From: Pseudomonadota bacterium
Lineage (GTDB): Bacteria; Pseudomonadota; Alphaproteobacteria; Rhizobiales; Xanthobacteraceae
Direction: 5' to 3'
DNA: 7,549 nt
Assembly (NCBI GenBank): GCA_963205465.1
Contig: CAUJKG010000173.1
Coordinates: 1 to 7,549 of the forward strand
Notes under the pieces: model-generated
The model's input: the letters and a program-made list of their open reading frames with translations, nothing else
Databases searched by the model: none
Told to the model about the DNA's origin: nothing
In this document: piece by piece, positions 6,427-7,549 of the stretch
Numbering within the stretch: position 1 is the stretch's first letter
Layout: the number at the start of each line of letters is the position of its first letter
Position numbers and translations under genes: made by a program

Positions 6427-6717
6427 GCGCTTTCCCTTCGGCGCGCGGAACGGCGTGCGCTTGCCGCCGCGACGGAGATTCTGCTCGCCATCGCGGCGAG
6501 GCGGCTTGCCGGATCCACGGAAGTCGCTCCGCTCGCTTTTTTCTTTATTCTGCCGCTTATCGCTCCGCTCGCCCGGGCGCGGGGGACGCTTGCCGTCGAA
6601 CTTTTGTGACCGCTCGCCGGACTTGCCTTCATGCTGTTTGCGGGGGTCCGGCGCGGGTTTCTTTCGCTCCGGCTTCGGCGTTTCGCGCACCGGCGCGTCG
6701 AAATCGCTCTGCGATGA
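6424..6717 (-). repeat. Low-complexity tail coding region with imperfect ERSD repeats
   Basis: This codes for the last ~98 residues of the pseudouridine synthase. The tail repeats short charged units: GERSQ (284-288), GERSD (299-303) and SERSD (311-315), plus GKRPPRPG (292-299) and GKPPRRDG (320-327). At DNA level the 13-mer TCGCTCCGCTCGC (+ strand) occurs at 6524-6536 and 6560-6572, a 36-nt (12-codon) period in frame, consistent with local duplication. Nearly every third residue is basic. Confidence 0.65.
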
Positions 6718-7467
6718 TTTTTCGAGTTCACCGCCGATCTGTTCGCGCAACACCCGCGTCGGCACTTCCTCGACTTCGCCTTCCTTCAGCTTGCCAAGTT
6801 CGAAGGGTCCGAAGGAAACGCGGATCAGCCGGTTCACCATAAGGCCGATATGCGCGAGCACTTTGCGCACTTCGCGGTTCTTGCCTTCGCGGATTCCGAC
6901 CGTGAGCCACTGGTTCGCGCCCTTCTGGCTGTCGAGCGAGGCTTCGACCGGGCCGTAACGCACGCCTTCGACTGTGACACCTTTTTTCAGCGAACCGAGC
7001 CGTTCCTGATCGGTGCGGCCGTTCGCGCGAACGCGATAGCGCCGGAGCCAGCCGGTGGACGGCAGTTCGAGCATGCGCGAGAGGCCGCCGTCGTTCGTTA
7101 AAAGCAGCAGGCCTTCGGAATTGATGTCCAGCCGTCCCACACTGACGACGCGCGGCAGGTCTTTTGGCAGCTTCTGGAAAATCGTCGGGCGGCCTTCCGG
7201 GTCGGAATTGGTCGTCACCAGTCCGCGCGGCTTGTAATAGAGAAACAGCCGCGTGCGCTCGCGGGAGGGGAGCGCCACGCCGTCGACTTCGATCTTGTCG
7301 GCGGGCGACACGGTCGTCGCCGGCGTTTTCAGCACATCGCCGTTCACTTTCACGCGGCCTGCTTCGATCCACGTTTCCGCCTCGCGGCGCGATGTGAGGC
7401 CTGCGCGCGCAATCACCTTGGCGATGCGCTCGCGGTTGTCGGTTTTGTTGTCGGGCTTGCGGCTCAT
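6424..7467 (-). CDS. rluB: rRNA pseudouridine synthase, RsuA/RluB family, with long basic C-terminal tail
   Basis: Converts a specific rRNA uridine to pseudouridine; the family includes RluB (23S U2605), RluE, RluF and RsuA (16S U516). An N-terminal S4 RNA-binding domain spans about residues 12-58 (RIAKVIARAGLTSRREAETW, then GRVKVNGDV). The catalytic domain runs about 72-245 with LFLYYKPRGLVTT, the active-site motif VGRLDINSEGLLLLTNDG (catalytic Asp D114), YRVRANG, and EGKNREVRKVLAHIGLMVNRLIR. Residues about 250-347 form a low-complexity Lys/Arg/Pro/Gly/Ser/Glu tail, probably disordered. The ATG at 7465-7467 is preferred because the conserved region follows at once and GAAG (minus strand of 7472-7475) precedes it. 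A GTG at 7533 would add 22 unconserved residues and overlap the divergent frame. RluB is the best guess; the exact target uridine cannot be read from sequence alone. Confidence 0.9.
   Translation of the reverse strand: MSRKPDNKTDNRERIAKVIARAGLTSRREAETWIEAGRVKVNGDVLKTPATTVSPADKIEVDGVALPSRERTRLFLYYKPRGLVTTNSDPEGRPTIFQKLPKDLPRVVSVGRLDINSEGLLLLTNDGGLSRMLELPSTGWLRRYRVRANGRTDQERLGSLKKGVTVEGVRYGPVEASLDSQKGANQWLTVGIREGKNREVRKVLAHIGLMVNRLIRVSFGPFELGKLKEGEVEEVPTRVLREQIGGELEKSSQSDFDAPVRETPKPERKKPAPDPRKQHEGKSGERSQKFDGKRPPRPGERSDKRQNKEKSERSDFRGSGKPPRRDGEQNLRRGGKRTPFRAPKGKR
6433..6439 (-). promoter_or_regulatory. Ribosome binding site of rsmD
   Basis: Read on the minus strand this is GAAGGGA, 9 nt before the rsmD ATG and inside the final codons of the upstream gene. 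It decides the rsmD start at 6423. Confidence 0.6.
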
Positions 7468-7523
7468 GATGCTTCGTGCGAATTCGGCTCCGTTGCTAGC
7501 ACGAGAGCGCCGGAGACACGAGC
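7468..7523. promoter_or_regulatory. Short divergent intergenic region
   Basis: These 56 bases separate the rluB-type start on the - strand from a candidate + strand start at 7524. Promoters for both directions would have to lie here or inside the genes, but I see no convincing -35/-10 pair on either strand. A + strand TAG at 7497-7499 closes the candidate frame upstream. Confidence 0.35.
7512..7515 (+). promoter_or_regulatory. Candidate ribosome binding site for the right-edge gene
   Basis: GGAG ends 8 nt before the TTG at 7524. This spacing is near ideal, and it is the main reason to think a gene begins at that TTG rather than at the ATG at 7542. Confidence 0.4.
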
Positions 7524-7549
7524 TTGGCCGCACCCGATTTCATGGGAAT
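7524..7549 (+). CDS. Possible start of a divergent gene, perhaps tRNA adenosine deaminase tadA (cut by window edge)
   Basis: Only eight codons plus two bases are visible: TTG start, then AAPDFMG and an incomplete codon beginning AT (Ile or Met). An in-frame TAG at 7497-7499 bounds the frame, and GGAG at 7512-7515 gives a well-spaced ribosome binding site. TadA proteins of alphaproteobacteria commonly begin with a few residues followed by a FM..AL-type helix, and tadA is often found beside rluB and rsmD in Rhizobiales. Both points make tadA a reasonable guess, but the visible peptide is far too short to prove it. The alternative is a gene starting at the ATG at 7542, or no gene. Confidence 0.35.

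Noticed and set aside
5650..6609. 319-codon open frame on the + strand spanning the mutL end, rsmD and the rluB tail
   Set aside because: It overlaps mutL in another frame and is antisense to rsmD and rluB, all of which have clear family motifs; it shows none itself.
7468..7533. 22-residue N-terminal extension of the pseudouridine synthase from a GTG at 7533
   Set aside because: The extension has no family similarity I recognise and would overlap the ribosome binding site and first codons of the candidate divergent gene. The ATG at 7467 gives the expected start just before the S4 domain.
1..7549. Mobile element, CRISPR array, toxin-antitoxin, defence or phage module
   Set aside because: Every stretch longer than about 60 bases is accounted for by housekeeping genes with uniform composition. 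No transposase, terminal inverted repeats, regularly spaced repeats or integrase were seen.

Overview
The window is GC-rich, almost fully coding chromosomal DNA. It most resembles an alphaproteobacterium, probably of the Hyphomicrobiales/Rhizobiales. The reasons are high G+C at third codon positions, a short (436 aa) glucose-6-phosphate isomerase, a MutL with an intact endonuclease site (the type found in lineages without MutH), and a pseudouridine synthase with a long basic tail next to rsmD. The taxonomic call is inference; the window holds no rRNA gene or other phylogenetic anchor.

Layout. Bases 1-5872 hold six genes on the + strand. First come the 3' end of the ATPase gene and both permease genes of a PotFGHI-type putrescine ABC importer (potG', potH, potI). 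Then come pgi (glucose-6-phosphate isomerase), arfB (ribosome rescue hydrolase) and mutL (mismatch repair). The gaps are 7, 1, 0 and 1 nt from potG to arfB, then 54 nt before the preferred mutL start, so potG to arfB look like one transcription unit and mutL may read through from it. Bases 5869-7467 hold two genes on the - strand, transcribed rluB-type pseudouridine synthase then rsmD, with no base between them. The two blocks converge on one CTAG tetranucleotide that supplies both the mutL and rsmD stop codons. At the right edge a + strand reading frame begins, with a good ribosome binding site and a TTG start. It may be the first codons of tadA, but only eight codons are visible.

How the genes relate. 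potGHI form the membrane and energising parts of a polyamine importer whose binding protein (PotF) would lie upstream of the window. pgi is a central carbon enzyme that appears to ride in the same transcript. arfB, rsmD, the rluB-type gene and the possible tadA all serve the ribosome or tRNA, and mutL serves DNA repair, so the right-hand two thirds is a housekeeping information-processing cluster.

I found no RNA gene, mobile element, CRISPR array, phage remnant or defence system, and no intergenic stretch longer than about 60 bases. Nothing here convincingly amounts to an undescribed system. The points worth a second look concern gene junctions, the low-complexity tail of the pseudouridine synthase, the pgi context and the cut-off gene at the right edge.
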